Below, in pieces: positions 52,954 through 62,302 of a DNA stretch of 64,000 nt. The notes under the pieces were generated by a model. It did not search any database and was not told where the DNA came from. It saw nothing but the letters and a program-made list of their open reading frames with translations. The stretch is from Rheinheimera sp. MM224 (GTDB lineage: Bacteria > Pseudomonadota > Gammaproteobacteria > Enterobacterales > Alteromonadaceae), in NCBI RefSeq assembly GCF_947090785.1, contig NZ_OX352320.1, positions 2,779,001 to 2,843,000 of the forward strand. The letters run 5' to 3'. Position 1 is the stretch's first letter. Each line of letters opens with the position of its first letter. The position numbers and the translations under genes are program-made.

Positions 52954-54834
52954 ATGCGCTTATGCGGAAACTTAGTAAAACTGTGTTGGCAACTCGCCTT
53001 ATTGCCAATCGCCAGTCTTTGGCTATCAGTCAATTTGTATGCCTCTGCAGCAGATTGCGATACGGTAGATAGCTGCTATCAACAGATTTTAATGCATGCT
53101 GACCGGGAACGGGGCATAGGCCAATATGCCAACGACACAGATCGCGCCATGATTGATCGGCTGGCCAGTTTTGGTGAACCTGCACTACCCCTATTATTTC
53201 AGTTACTGGCCGATAGTAACGAAGGTTTGGCCAGCCTGGCTGCAGAAGGACTCGCCAACAGACCCGCCCTTGATGCAACTTACTTACCTCAATTGCAGCA
53301 GGCCTATGCCAGAGGTGATGGCACACTAGTCCACGCTATTGCCAAAATCGAGCATCCAACTGTGGCCCCCATGCTCGTCGACGCTTACTTAACAGCAAGC
53401 TCAAGCCCATCAAACCAGGAAGCTGTTGCGCTAAAAACAGCCCAACGCCAGGCTGTCCCTTTACTATTAGCAGCGGCAGCTTGTCAGGCCGACTGTTCTG
53501 ATAAAACCTTTTATTTGATTTCCCATGCAACCGAAACCTTTGCGCCAGAGCAGCAACAACTGATGATTGATGGCCTGCTGGATTTAGCAGGTAACCCTGC
53601 CCTGCCGCCACAGGTGCGAGAGGAGTCTGTTTCCACCATCGCAAGCCTGGTGAAAAAAGTCGATTACATACGCACACAACAAAGTCGTATTGTCAGTTTG
53701 TGCCAGGGTGCTAATGATTTGGCGCGCAGTTGCGACTTTGCATTAGTTGAACTTCAGGTAAAAGGCACCTGGAAAACACTGGTGAAGAAGTTAAATCAGG
53801 CAAAACAAAATCCGAGCTATGCATGGGGATTGCTTGATCAACTCAGTGCATTTGGTTTAGAGGCAAAAGCTGCCGCACCAGAGATAAAAGATTTATTAGC
53901 GTCCGACGATGATTATCTTCGAGCGTTGGCAGCCGAGACACTGCTTTCCATCAACCCCGAGTATGCTATTCCTGTGTTGCTGGAGGTTATGCGTCAACCC
54001 ACTGATGCAAAACTCAGTTATTTGATTGCGCTACAACTCGGAGATTGGCCAACAGCGGAAGTAAAACAGGCGTTGGAACGCGTTGCCAGCAGCTATTGGT
54101 ACCCCCCAGTGCGTGCAGCAGCACAAAAGTCACTACAAAAACTGGCAAAGTCAGCCAAAACAGCAGTGCAGCAAAACGCACGCAGCGGCCATAGATTTGA
54201 CGATGAAGACTTGCTGGCTGTGATGTGTGAGCTAGCCCCCTTGCAAAAAATAACTGAACCCAGAAAACAAAAACTCTACCAGGAGCAAGATGAAAAGCAG
54301 CTCTCCGCACTTGCTTATTGGTTACCCAACTCGCAGTTTCAAAGCGATGCAGAAGCCAGTGAAGATGCGTCATTAGTGCTGCAGCAACTTGACAAGTGGC
54401 TACCGAATTCAAAGCGTATAGAGTATTTGCCTAACCTCGCTCTGCGTGTGGCGGACGGTTGGTTAACGGGCCGGCAAATGGGGGAATGGGGTGGCGAATT
54501 GATGTATATATCAGACTCTGGCACTAAGCAGCTTGTGGTCAGCGACAATATTGAAGATATTTATCAACTGGGCGAGCAGTGGATCGCCACAGCTGGCTTA
54601 GCGCATTTAAGCGGCGACTATGGCCGGATTTATCGACTAAAGCGGCTCAAAGCGAACTCAACTGCAAGCAACAACAGAGGATTCAGAGCGGATATCTGGC
54701 TGGAACTTCCCAGTGAGGTGAAAAGCTCCTGGTGGGTTGAAGGAGGTGAACTGCTGCTTAATACCAACAAAGGCAGTATGTTGCTGTCGGCGGATGGCAG
54801 CTTACGCATGGCGCCTTGTCGCGAGTTGAATTAA
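52954..54834 (+). CDS. large periplasmic HEAT-like repeat protein
   Basis: 626 aa from the ATG at 52954 (AAAGGAA upstream; a TTG two codons earlier is the alternative). A signal peptide ends near YASAA (about residue 32). Helical repeats of HEAT/armadillo type run from about 60 to 400, e.g. FGEPALPLLFQLLADSNEGLASLAAEGLANRP and ASDDDYLRALAAETLLSINPEYAIPVLLEVM. The last 200 residues look like a beta-propeller-type domain (GEQWIATAGLAHLSGDYGRIYRLKR). No catalytic motif. The stop overlaps the next gene by one base (TAATG). A scaffolding or binding role is inferred; I do not recognise a named family. Confidence 0.75.
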   Translation: MRLCGNLVKLCWQLALLPIASLWLSVNLYASAADCDTVDSCYQQILMHADRERGIGQYANDTDRAMIDRLASFGEPALPLLFQLLADSNEGLASLAAEGLANRPALDATYLPQLQQAYARGDGTLVHAIAKIEHPTVAPMLVDAYLTASSSPSNQEAVALKTAQRQAVPLLLAAAACQADCSDKTFYLISHATETFAPEQQQLMIDGLLDLAGNPALPPQVREESVSTIASLVKKVDYIRTQQSRIVSLCQGANDLARSCDFALVELQVKGTWKTLVKKLNQAKQNPSYAWGLLDQLSAFGLEAKAAAPEIKDLLASDDDYLRALAAETLLSINPEYAIPVLLEVMRQPTDAKLSYLIALQLGDWPTAEVKQALERVASSYWYPPVRAAAQKSLQKLAKSAKTAVQQNARSGHRFDDEDLLAVMCELAPLQKITEPRKQKLYQEQDEKQLSALAYWLPNSQFQSDAEASEDASLVLQQLDKWLPNSKRIEYLPNLALRVADGWLTGRQMGEWGGELMYISDSGTKQLVVSDNIEDIYQLGEQWIATAGLAHLSGDYGRIYRLKRLKANSTASNNRGFRADIWLELPSEVKSSWWVEGGELLLNTNKGSMLLSADGSLRMAPCRELN

Positions 54835-55064
54835 TGGAAGAGCTTTTATCCTTAATAGCACGAGGCCTACTCTGGCTGACGGTAGATATTCTGTTTTTTA
54901 AAATATGCTACAGGGTCGGCTTTGTATTTTTCCGACTGATTACCGCAGGACGCTACCCGCGTTTCGAACCTGAAATCGACGAGGTGGTAACCGGAAACAA
55001 CTGGGTTGCTTTTGTCGGCAGCCTGATTTTGGTTTTGGCACTGCTGCTGATTTGTTTTTGGTAA
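54834..55064 (+). CDS. small two-helix membrane protein
   Basis: 76 aa from the ATG at 54834, which shares one base with the stop of the repeat protein, so the two are co-translated. A hydrophobic N-terminal half (about 3-38, LLSLIARGLLWLTVDILFFKICYRVGFVFF) and a C-terminal helix (about 55-75, WVAFVGSLILVLALLLICFW) flank a short acidic loop (RFEPEIDEVVTGNN). Unknown function; coupling to the repeat protein suggests a joint role. Confidence 0.7.
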   Translation: MEELLSLIARGLLWLTVDILFFKICYRVGFVFFRLITAGRYPRFEPEIDEVVTGNNWVAFVGSLILVLALLLICFW

Positions 55065-55215
55065 AAACACCACCTCAATTTTTAGCAACTACTCATGCGC
55101 AAAGCTGCTCAGATTTCCACCAAACGCTTTAATCTAAGTCCAAGATCCACAACAGCAATTGCATTCTTGTGGCCTTTTTGCTTATGCTGCCAAAAGTATT
55201 CAAAAGGCCAGCAGA

Positions 55216-56181
55216 ATGATAGAACTTCACCAGTATTGTCCGGAGCAAAAACAATGGCAGATCAGCGATTTTCAGGCGCTGCATTACCCCTTATTATCCG
55301 ACACTAAAATCTGGATCAATTTAACGGCCGCCAACCAGATGGAACAGCGACAGGTGCTGGAGTTTTTCCGCATTCATCCTGTGATTTCCGAGGATTTTTT
55401 ACGTGAGCGCCATCCACCGAAAATGGAGTTCAGCGATAGCTTTAGCTTGTTGATTTTACGTGGTTTCTCTGGCCCTGATTTCAGTGATTACCCGGGCCAT
55501 AGTCAGATTTCTGTGTTGTTTAACGATCAGGTGATTCTGGTGAAATACCATAGCCATCAGGACGACAGCAAAATTGATCTGCCGTTTTCTGCCATGGTTG
55601 GTATTGATAAGTTTAAAGACTGGATCAAAAAATATATCCACGCTGTGTCCGGTACTTATCTGGAAAAGCTGCTGCAGTTTGAAGATGAGTTAGGTGAGCT
55701 GGAAGACAGCATGCAAAGCAATGGTAACGATCAGAAAATGGCGCAAATTATGAAGTACCGCTCGGTATTTCGGAAAATTGACCGCAATCTGGCCTACCAA
55801 AAAGAAATGTTTTCTGACCTTTTATACGAAGAAGATGACAGCCATCCATTTAAACGTCATTTTGATTCGATAGAATTGCGCGATTTTTACGAGAAGTTTG
55901 AGCGCCTGCACAGTATGACGCGGATGTATTACGACCAACTGAGTGATTTGGTTGGCAGTTATATTTCTACTTCGTCGCATCAGATTAACGAAAAGATGAA
56001 AGTGCTGACGATGCTCAGTGCCGTCTTTATTCCACTGACTTTTATTGTTGGTGTTTATGGGATGAACTTTAAGTACATGCCCGAGCTGGACAACCCATCC
56101 GGCTACTATATTACCTGGGTCCTGATGCTTGGATTAGCAGTGGGCCTGTTGGCCTATTTCAAAATCCGCCGTTGGTGGTAA
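55216..56181 (+). CDS. CorA/ZntB family divalent cation transporter
   Basis: 321 aa from the ATG at 55216; the frame is open 19 codons upstream but AAAGG and the family N-terminus favour this start. A large cytoplasmic domain (about 1-255), ending in a long helix rich in charged residues, is followed by two transmembrane helices (about 262-282 and 296-315) with the signature YGMNF at the end of the first. The family covers Mg2+, Co2+ and Zn2+ transport; an acidic loop (MPELDN) between the helices is normal. It precedes mgtE by 36 bases, so two metal transporters are grouped. Confidence 0.93.
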   Translation: MIELHQYCPEQKQWQISDFQALHYPLLSDTKIWINLTAANQMEQRQVLEFFRIHPVISEDFLRERHPPKMEFSDSFSLLILRGFSGPDFSDYPGHSQISVLFNDQVILVKYHSHQDDSKIDLPFSAMVGIDKFKDWIKKYIHAVSGTYLEKLLQFEDELGELEDSMQSNGNDQKMAQIMKYRSVFRKIDRNLAYQKEMFSDLLYEEDDSHPFKRHFDSIELRDFYEKFERLHSMTRMYYDQLSDLVGSYISTSSHQINEKMKVLTMLSAVFIPLTFIVGVYGMNFKYMPELDNPSGYYITWVLMLGLAVGLLAYFKIRRWW

Positions 56182-56217
56182 AGCTGTTGCCTGACAGCAA
56201 ACAGCAGGAGCGGTTGA

Positions 56218-57564
56218 ATGGTAGAAAATAACCAACTGGATATTGAAGAAATAGTCCGCGACAGTTTTGACGAAAACGAAACTGAACAGCTGGCGGAAAA
56301 ACTGGACCAGTTGGAGCCGGAAGAAATTGCTATTGCCCTTGAGGCCATGCCTCTGGAGCAACGGGTTAGCACCTGGCTGACGCTGGAAAAAGAACAACAA
56401 ATTGCCTCTCTGACCTACATGAGGGTCGACGCGCGTAGCAACATCTTTAAACAACTCGAAACAGCACAGCTGCATGAACTGGTTGAAGAAATTGATGTTG
56501 ATGACCTGATTGAGCTGCTGGATGAATTACCGGACGCTATTTATCAGTACGCCTGCTCGCGCATGGATCAAAGCGAAAAACGCTGGCTGGATCAGGCGTT
56601 AACTTACGATGACGAACAATGTGGTCGTTATGCTGACCACGACGTGCTGATCCTAAGCAAAAACGCCAAAGTGCGGGATGCCGTGCGCTTATTTAAAAAG
56701 CTGACCGAAGATGCTGAATACCAGGAAGCCTTGTTTGTGGTTGACCGCACTGGTCGTTATGTCGGTTTATTACAAGGCATTCGTTTATTAGGCCAGCCGA
56801 ATCATATGCCTGTGGTGGAGTTTATCGACGCAGAAGCACCTGTGGTACAAGGTGATATGGGGTTAGATGAAGGCTCAGATTTAGTAGCACGCTCTGGTTA
56901 CAGTGCTTTGGCCGTTGTCGATAGCGAAGGCAAACTCTTAGGCCGTTTATCTATAGGTGAAGCACTGGAAAACGTGCGGCGCAGCCTTGAAGGCCAGTTT
57001 ATGCACACGGCGGGTTTAGACGAAGAGGAAGACTTATTCGCCCCTATAGTCAACAGCGCCAAACGTCGCGCCTTGTGGCTGGGTATTAACTTATTAACGG
57101 CTTTTTTAGCGGCTTGGACCATAGGTTTATTTGAAGCCACTTTGCAGCAAGTGGTGGCTTTGGCTGTATTAATGCCTATTGTCGCCTCTATGGGCGGTAT
57201 TGCCGGCAGCCAAACCCTTACTTTGATTATCCGAGGTTTAGCTTTGGGGCAAATTACGCCACAAACCTACTGGACCTTGATGCGCAAAGAGTTGAGCATA
57301 GGCGCTATTAACGGTGTGCTCTGGGCTTTGGTGATAGCAGGTATTACCTACTTGTGGTTTGGCGACTGGATAATCGCCTGCGTTATCAGCTTTGCCATAG
57401 TGATCAATATTTGTGTCGCCGCTTTTAGTGGTGTGGTGATCCCGGTCTGGCTGGAAAAAATGAAAATAGACCCTGCCCTGTCAGGTTCTGTGATACTAAC
57501 CACTGTCACAGACGTGATAGGTTTTTTTGCCTTCCTCGGCTTAGGTTCGCTGTTTTTACTTTAG
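56218..57564 (+). CDS. mgtE: magnesium transporter MgtE
   Basis: 448 aa. The N-terminal Mg-sensing domain (about 1-125, e.g. IVRDSFDENETEQLAEKLDQLEPEE) is rich in acidic residues. A pair of CBS domains (about 135-255) follows. Five transmembrane helices fill the C-terminal part (about 285-448), with the family segment MPIVASMGGIAGSQTLTLIIRGLALGQI. It forms a gated dimer that closes at high cytoplasmic Mg2+. GCAGGAGCGG precedes the ATG. It is likely co-transcribed with the CorA/ZntB gene. Confidence 0.97.
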   Translation: MVENNQLDIEEIVRDSFDENETEQLAEKLDQLEPEEIAIALEAMPLEQRVSTWLTLEKEQQIASLTYMRVDARSNIFKQLETAQLHELVEEIDVDDLIELLDELPDAIYQYACSRMDQSEKRWLDQALTYDDEQCGRYADHDVLILSKNAKVRDAVRLFKKLTEDAEYQEALFVVDRTGRYVGLLQGIRLLGQPNHMPVVEFIDAEAPVVQGDMGLDEGSDLVARSGYSALAVVDSEGKLLGRLSIGEALENVRRSLEGQFMHTAGLDEEEDLFAPIVNSAKRRALWLGINLLTAFLAAWTIGLFEATLQQVVALAVLMPIVASMGGIAGSQTLTLIIRGLALGQITPQTYWTLMRKELSIGAINGVLWALVIAGITYLWFGDWIIACVISFAIVINICVAAFSGVVIPVWLEKMKIDPALSGSVILTTVTDVIGFFAFLGLGSLFLL

Positions 57565-57673
57565 GGTTGTTTTGCTCTGATGTAAATTTTTTGATTTTTT
57601 ACAGATACTTGCTGTCCAAACCACACTAGAATACTGCTAACAGATAAATTCAGGGTCTAGTGATGGTGTTGTT

Positions 57674-58603
57674 ATGAAAATTGCGGTTTTATCGCGCAAT
57701 AGTGAGTTGTATTCGACCCGCCGTCTGGTCGAAGCTGCAGAAGAACGGGGTCACCAGATTGAGGTGATAGACCCGCTGATGTGTTATATGAACATCAACA
57801 AAACAAAATCCGGCATTCACTACAAAGGTGAAGTGCTCGAGCAGTTTGATGCTGTGATCCCCCGTGTAGGCGCTTCCATTACCTTTTATGGCACTGCAGT
57901 ACTGCGTCAGTTTGAAATGATGGGCGTCTACGCACTGAATGAATCCAGCGCCATCAGCCGTGCCCGCGATAAACTCTGCTCCCTGCAATTGTTAGCCCGC
58001 GAAGGCATAGGTTTGCCTATTACCGGTTTTGCCGATAAACCAGGCGATATCCCTGACTTAATTGAGATGGTCGGTGGCGCGCCACTGGTAATAAAACTGC
58101 TGGAAGGCACTCAGGGTATAGGCGTAGTGCTGGCAGAAACCCGCACTGCAGCAGAAAGCGTGATTGAAGCTTTTATGGGCCTCAATGCCAATATTCTGGT
58201 GCAGGAATACATCAAAGAAGCCAATGGTGCTGATATCCGCTGTTTTATTATCGGCAATAAAATTGTCGCTTCGATGAAACGCCAGGCCAAAGCCGGTGAA
58301 TTCCGTTCGAACTTACACAGAGGTGGCACAGCTTCTCTTGTCAAACTCAGCGCCGATGAAAAACGCACTGCTCTGGCTGCCGCTAAGACCATGGGCTTGC
58401 ATGTGGCTGGGGTCGATATTTTGCGCTCTAACCATGGCCCTGTGGTGATGGAAGTCAACAGCTCGCCAGGTTTGGAAGGCATTGAAGGTGCGACCGATAT
58501 AGATGTGGCTGGCCGGATGATTGAATATCTGGAGAAAAATGTGCCTTTGCATCAGGCTCGCATGCAACAAAAAGCACAGCAAAAAAAGCTGGTAAAAAAG
58601 TAG
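57674..58603 (+). CDS. rimK: RimK family ATP-grasp ligase
   Basis: 309 aa. It matches RimK, which adds glutamate residues to the C-terminus of ribosomal protein S6. The N-terminal part has [22 protein letters not shown] and [23 protein letters not shown]. The ATP-grasp core has [36 protein letters not shown] and the Mg site [26 protein letters not shown] lysine-rich tail ends the protein. The next gene starts directly at its stop codon. Confidence 0.96.
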   Translation: MKIAVLSRNSELYSTRRLVEAAEERGHQIEVIDPLMCYMNINKTKSGIHYKGEVLEQFDAVIPRVGASITFYGTAVLRQFEMMGVYALNESSAISRARDKLCSLQLLAREGIGLPITGFADKPGDIPDLIEMVGGAPLVIKLLEGTQGIGVVLAETRTAAESVIEAFMGLNANILVQEYIKEANGADIRCFIIGNKIVASMKRQAKAGEFRSNLHRGGTASLVKLSADEKRTALAAAKTMGLHVAGVDILRSNHGPVVMEVNSSPGLEGIEGATDIDVAGRMIEYLEKNVPLHQARMQQKAQQKKLVKK

Positions 58604-59671
58604 ATGTCGACAACAGAAGGCAAAACCATGCTAACGGAAAAACAACAGGCTTTTACTTTAGGTGGCACTGTGATCCAACCCGGCCAGCGTGCTGTGGTCG
58701 ATATTCCTTTTGGCAAACTTTACACCCATACCGAGCTGAATATCGGCGCTCATGTAGTACATGGTAAAAGACCTGGACCTGTGTTGTTAATCACCTCGGC
58801 TTTGCATGGTGATGAAATTAATGGCGTGGAAATTTGCCGTCGTCTGCTGAAAATGCCCAAATTGAGTCAGCTTAGAGGCACTTTAGTGGTGGTGCCTATC
58901 GTCAATACCTATGGTTTTGTGCAGCAGTCGCGCTATTTACCCGACAGACGGGATTTAAACCGCAGTTTTCCCGGCAGTGAAAAAGGCTCACTAGGTAGCC
59001 GTATGGCTTATCAGTTTACCGAGCGTATTTTAAAACAATGCACTCATGTCATTGATTTGCATACTGGCGCTATTCATCGCAGCAACCTGCCTCAGGTGCG
59101 GGCCAGTGCAAAAGACAAAGTGGCTTTGCAAATGGCCGAAGTCTTTAACGCCCCTATAATTATCAAAGCAGCCAGCCGCGAAGGCACCATGCGCGGCACA
59201 GCCAACTCTTTAGGTATTCCTATTATTTTGTATGAAGCTGGTGAAGCTTTGCGGTTTGATGAGCAATCGATCAAAGTGGGTGTACACGGCATTATGAATG
59301 TGATGCAGGATTTGGGTATGTTCAGCCCCAGCAAAAAAATTGCAAAAACCGGTTCACTGTTCAGTAAAAAAAGTAGTTGGATCAGAGCAGAGCACGATGG
59401 CATAGCCCGTTATTACGTCGGCTTGGGTCAAACCGTACAACAAGGGGATGTGCTGGCGCATATCTACAGCCCCTACTCCGATTTTGAAGTGGCTGTCGAA
59501 GCCAGCTTTAATGGCATAGTGATAGGCCGTAATAACTTACCGCTGGTGAACGAGGGGGAAGCTTTGTTCCATATCGCCGAAGTCAGTTCATTGGATGAAG
59601 CAGAAAAAACCCTGGACGCCATTACAGACGAAGTAGACGCCGCTATGCCTTCGATATTAGGGGTGGTGTAA
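58604..59671 (+). CDS. AstE/AspA family zinc deacylase-like protein
   Basis: 355 aa from the ATG at 58604, directly after the rimK stop; the ATG at 58628 (AGAAGG six bases upstream) may be the true start, giving 347 aa. The zinc site is visible as ITSALHGDEINGVEICRR (His and Glu of the HxxE motif) with the later histidine in THVIDLHTGAIHRSN. The C-terminal beta-domain (about 255-345) resembles a lipoyl-like barrel. The family removes acyl groups from amino acids (succinylglutamate desuccinylase, aspartoacylase). Its coupling to rimK suggests a substrate related to RimK-made peptides or glutamylated protein, but this is inference. Confidence 0.88.
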   Translation: MSTTEGKTMLTEKQQAFTLGGTVIQPGQRAVVDIPFGKLYTHTELNIGAHVVHGKRPGPVLLITSALHGDEINGVEICRRLLKMPKLSQLRGTLVVVPIVNTYGFVQQSRYLPDRRDLNRSFPGSEKGSLGSRMAYQFTERILKQCTHVIDLHTGAIHRSNLPQVRASAKDKVALQMAEVFNAPIIIKAASREGTMRGTANSLGIPIILYEAGEALRFDEQSIKVGVHGIMNVMQDLGMFSPSKKIAKTGSLFSKKSSWIRAEHDGIARYYVGLGQTVQQGDVLAHIYSPYSDFEVAVEASFNGIVIGRNNLPLVNEGEALFHIAEVSSLDEAEKTLDAITDEVDAAMPSILGVV

Positions 59672-59675
59672 GATT

Positions 59676-59724
59676 TTCGGGTCAGAGTAAAATTAGTTTG
59701 TGCTTAATTTTACTCTGACCCGAA
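59676..59724. repeat. perfect 20-bp palindrome, REP-like
   Basis: The left arm starts TTCGGGTCAGAGTAAAA (59676) and is exactly complemented by the right arm ending TTTTACTCTGACCCGAA (59724), with a 9-base loop. It lies between the convergent deacylase and antiporter genes, so it may end both transcripts. The GGGTCAGAGTAAAAT core is one I have met as a dispersed palindrome in related marine gammaproteobacteria (recall). Confidence 0.75.
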
Positions 59725-59733
59725 TTAGCTGTG

Positions 59734-61452
59734 TTACGCCTGCGGGGCTGAAGGCGCTATACCTACAGTAGCTATACGTTGCCCCACCATTTCACGCACA
59801 TAAAGGGTCACTTCACCAAAATCTTTGCTGGCGCCCAGCACAGGCTCACCAGCTAAAGTCTGACGTAATACTTCATCCAACGACAAAGCGCCATCGGCAG
59901 AGAGCTCTATACCGTAGGAGTGCCGCAAGTCTTCCACTTTGGTGTAGCCTTTTAACTTCAGCTCACCTGCTGGCAAATCATGATGGCTGGCCTCTGCTAC
60001 ACCAGAGCAGACCAAATCGACAAACTCCCGCACATCAGGTTTCATCACAATAAATAAATGATCGCCTGCATGCAGGAAGGTTGAACCGCGCGGTGGGATC
60101 ACATCATTGCCTCTGGTGATCATCGCCACCACAGTACCGTCTGGCAAAGCCATTTGAGACAGTCGACGATTTGACGCGCGCGAACTATCGCCCAGCTGAT
60201 ACTCGACAATATCAGCATCCACATCACCTAAAGCCGTAATTTCTAAGGTAGCAGCCGGGGTTGCCGGAGGCGGTTCAGTCAGACCTAAAGCCCGTGCAAC
60301 CCAGGGTAAAGTTGAACCCTGCACTGTCGCTGAAATTAACACTACGAAAAACACCACACTAAAAATCAGCTCTGCGCCAGGCAAACCATAAATAAGCGGA
60401 TAAATAGCCAGAATAATAGGCACTGAACCCCGTAAACCGACCCAGGACACTAAGGTCATTTCCCTTGCATTAAAGCCAAATAGTTTCAGCACCGGGACCA
60501 CAGATAAAGGCCGGGCGACAAAAGTCAGTACGACCGCAATCAATAGCCCTTCTAACCATACATCCAGCAAAGTGGAAGGATTAATTAATAAGCCTAAAAC
60601 CAGGAACATCACAATTTGACCTAACCAGGCCAAACCATCGTGGAACAGGAAGGTACTGCGCTGAAAAACAAAACGGCTATTGCCGATGACAACACCTGCA
60701 ACAAAAATAGCAAGGAAACCACTGCCTCCAAGATTCGCCGCTACGCCAAAAGCTAACAAACCAAAAGCTGCCACCATCACAGGATACAAACCAGAAGTCG
60801 TCAGATGAATACGGTTAATAATACGCACCGATAACCAGCCGCCCGCTAAACCAACGACTGAGCCTATGCCCATTTGTTTGATAAACAACATCAGCAGACC
60901 AGTGCCTGGCTCCAGGCTATTCACCATCACTTCTAACAAACCCACCGTCAGGAAAATAGCCATCGGATCGTTAGTCGCACTTTCTACTTCCAGTATGGAT
61001 TTAAGTCGTGGATTAATATGGATACCTGCATTACGCAGTAATGAAAATACGGCTGCAGCATCAGTAGAACCCACAATGGCACCTATCAGTAAGCCATAAA
61101 GTAACGAAACATTCAGAATATAAGCAGCGGCAGCACCTGTGATCATGGCCGTCACTAACACACCCACAGTTGCCAGTACAGAAGCAGGTTTCCATACCTG
61201 TTTAATAGAGTTAATTGGAGTTTGCAGACCACCATCAAACAGAATAATGGCCAAAGCTAAAGAGCCCAGCGCGTGAGCAATCTGCGCATTATCAAAGGCA
61301 ATACCGCCTGGGCCATCTTCGCCTGCCAGCATACCCACCATAAGAAACAGCACTAGCACAGGCAAGCCTAACCTGGCCGATAACTTACTGGAAACAATGC
61401 CAAAGACAATCAGAATCGCGGCTAATAAAATAATTTGGTCAATCACAAACAT
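59734..61452 (-). CDS. nhaP2: K+/H+ antiporter of the NhaP2/CvrA type
   Basis: 572 aa from the ATG at 61452 (MFVIDQIILLAAILIVFG, the usual family start); earlier in-frame ATGs at 61467 and 61470 are possible, and the frame stays open further up. About 12 transmembrane helices fill residues 1-390, with LDxLPLLF-type segments (FLMVGMLAGEDGPGG), GSTDAAAVFSLLR and ESATNDPMAIFLTVGLLE carrying the acidic transport residues. The cytoplasmic C-terminus has a TrkA_C domain (about 405-480) and a CorC/HlyC-like transporter-associated domain (about 490-565). It exports K+ in exchange for protons. It lies on the opposite strand to its neighbours on the left. Confidence 0.93.
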   Translation of the reverse strand: MFVIDQIILLAAILIVFGIVSSKLSARLGLPVLVLFLMVGMLAGEDGPGGIAFDNAQIAHALGSLALAIILFDGGLQTPINSIKQVWKPASVLATVGVLVTAMITGAAAAYILNVSLLYGLLIGAIVGSTDAAAVFSLLRNAGIHINPRLKSILEVESATNDPMAIFLTVGLLEVMVNSLEPGTGLLMLFIKQMGIGSVVGLAGGWLSVRIINRIHLTTSGLYPVMVAAFGLLAFGVAANLGGSGFLAIFVAGVVIGNSRFVFQRSTFLFHDGLAWLGQIVMFLVLGLLINPSTLLDVWLEGLLIAVVLTFVARPLSVVPVLKLFGFNAREMTLVSWVGLRGSVPIILAIYPLIYGLPGAELIFSVVFFVVLISATVQGSTLPWVARALGLTEPPPATPAATLEITALGDVDADIVEYQLGDSSRASNRRLSQMALPDGTVVAMITRGNDVIPPRGSTFLHAGDHLFIVMKPDVREFVDLVCSGVAEASHHDLPAGELKLKGYTKVEDLRHSYGIELSADGALSLDEVLRQTLAGEPVLGASKDFGEVTLYVREMVGQRIATVGIAPSAPQA

Positions 61453-61566
61453 GAATAGGTTTCTCATCATTAACGCCACAGGCCAAACCCACGGCAGAAC
61501 TTCATTTCGCAGCGTCCATACCCTTACTATTTTGGAGGGTACAGTCTGCATGACACAGAGCCTGAA

Positions 61567-61881
61567 CTAATTCTGCTGAAAAGGAGGTGCTCTGGCAGAA
61601 AAATACAGGGTGGTGATGGTATGCACTTCGGCCAACACAAACTGACATACCAGAAAAACAGCAGAAACAAAGTTGGCCTGATGCAATTGCACTATAGCTT
61701 TGTCGTTGTCACCCGTTAAATCAACATGCTTTACAGGCTGAGCTGCAGAGGTCAGTTGTGACAAGCCATGTACAGGCGAGCTTTGAGGCAAATCAACCCA
61801 ATTATGGGCTGCAGAAAACTGCGCTGCCGGCAGCAACGAACCTAAGTAAAAAAACAGTGCAATAAAACTTAAGTGCTTCAT
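61567..61881 (-). CDS. small exported hypothetical protein
   Basis: 104 aa from the ATG at 61881, chosen because a signal peptide follows at once (MKHLSFIALFFYLGSLLPAAQ). The remainder is short and low in motifs, with a hydrophobic stretch (about 76-95, FVSAVFLVCQFVLAEVHTITT) that may be a membrane helix. Not recognised. It lies 114 bases upstream of the antiporter start on the same strand and may share its transcript. Confidence 0.55.
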   Translation of the reverse strand: MKHLSFIALFFYLGSLLPAAQFSAAHNWVDLPQSSPVHGLSQLTSAAQPVKHVDLTGDNDKAIVQLHQANFVSAVFLVCQFVLAEVHTITTLYFSARAPPFQQN

Positions 61882-62302
61882 TTTCAATAGCCTGAAAGCA
61901 TAAGAAGCGGCACCTCTTCGTCTGACAACCGGGGATACATAGAACACTTTATTGAGTCTATCGATAATACCATCGGATGGAAATCAGATAACGACTAAAT
62001 TAACTAAAAGATGTTGTTTTACATCAGGCTGCGCTCTATTGCTGCTAAAGCAATAGAAAATGTATCTGAAGCACAACACCTTAAATCATAAAAACAACCT
62101 TTGCTCAGTCAAATGGCTTTGAATATCGGTATTTCTGCACTTGCCTCAAATGCACTGAAAACTTGTGCCAGGCACAGCTAATAGTCCTTAAAAGGTTGGC
62201 TTTGATCGCATATCCATTTCAGCCTCTTGTCCTTTGCTGCTTTTTTGTGCTGTGATGTTTTGGCAACACCTAACCATCAATAACAATAAAAAGGATTTCT
62301 GA
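61882..62302. other. divergent intergenic region, no gene seen
   Basis: 421 bases between the small exported protein gene (minus) and the amidohydrolase gene (plus). AT-rich. The M20 gene has AAAAAGGATTTCTG before its ATG. A short hairpin, CTATTGCTGCTAAAGCAATAG, lies at 62037-62057. I see no long repeat, tRNA or convincing promoter pair. Confidence 0.5.
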
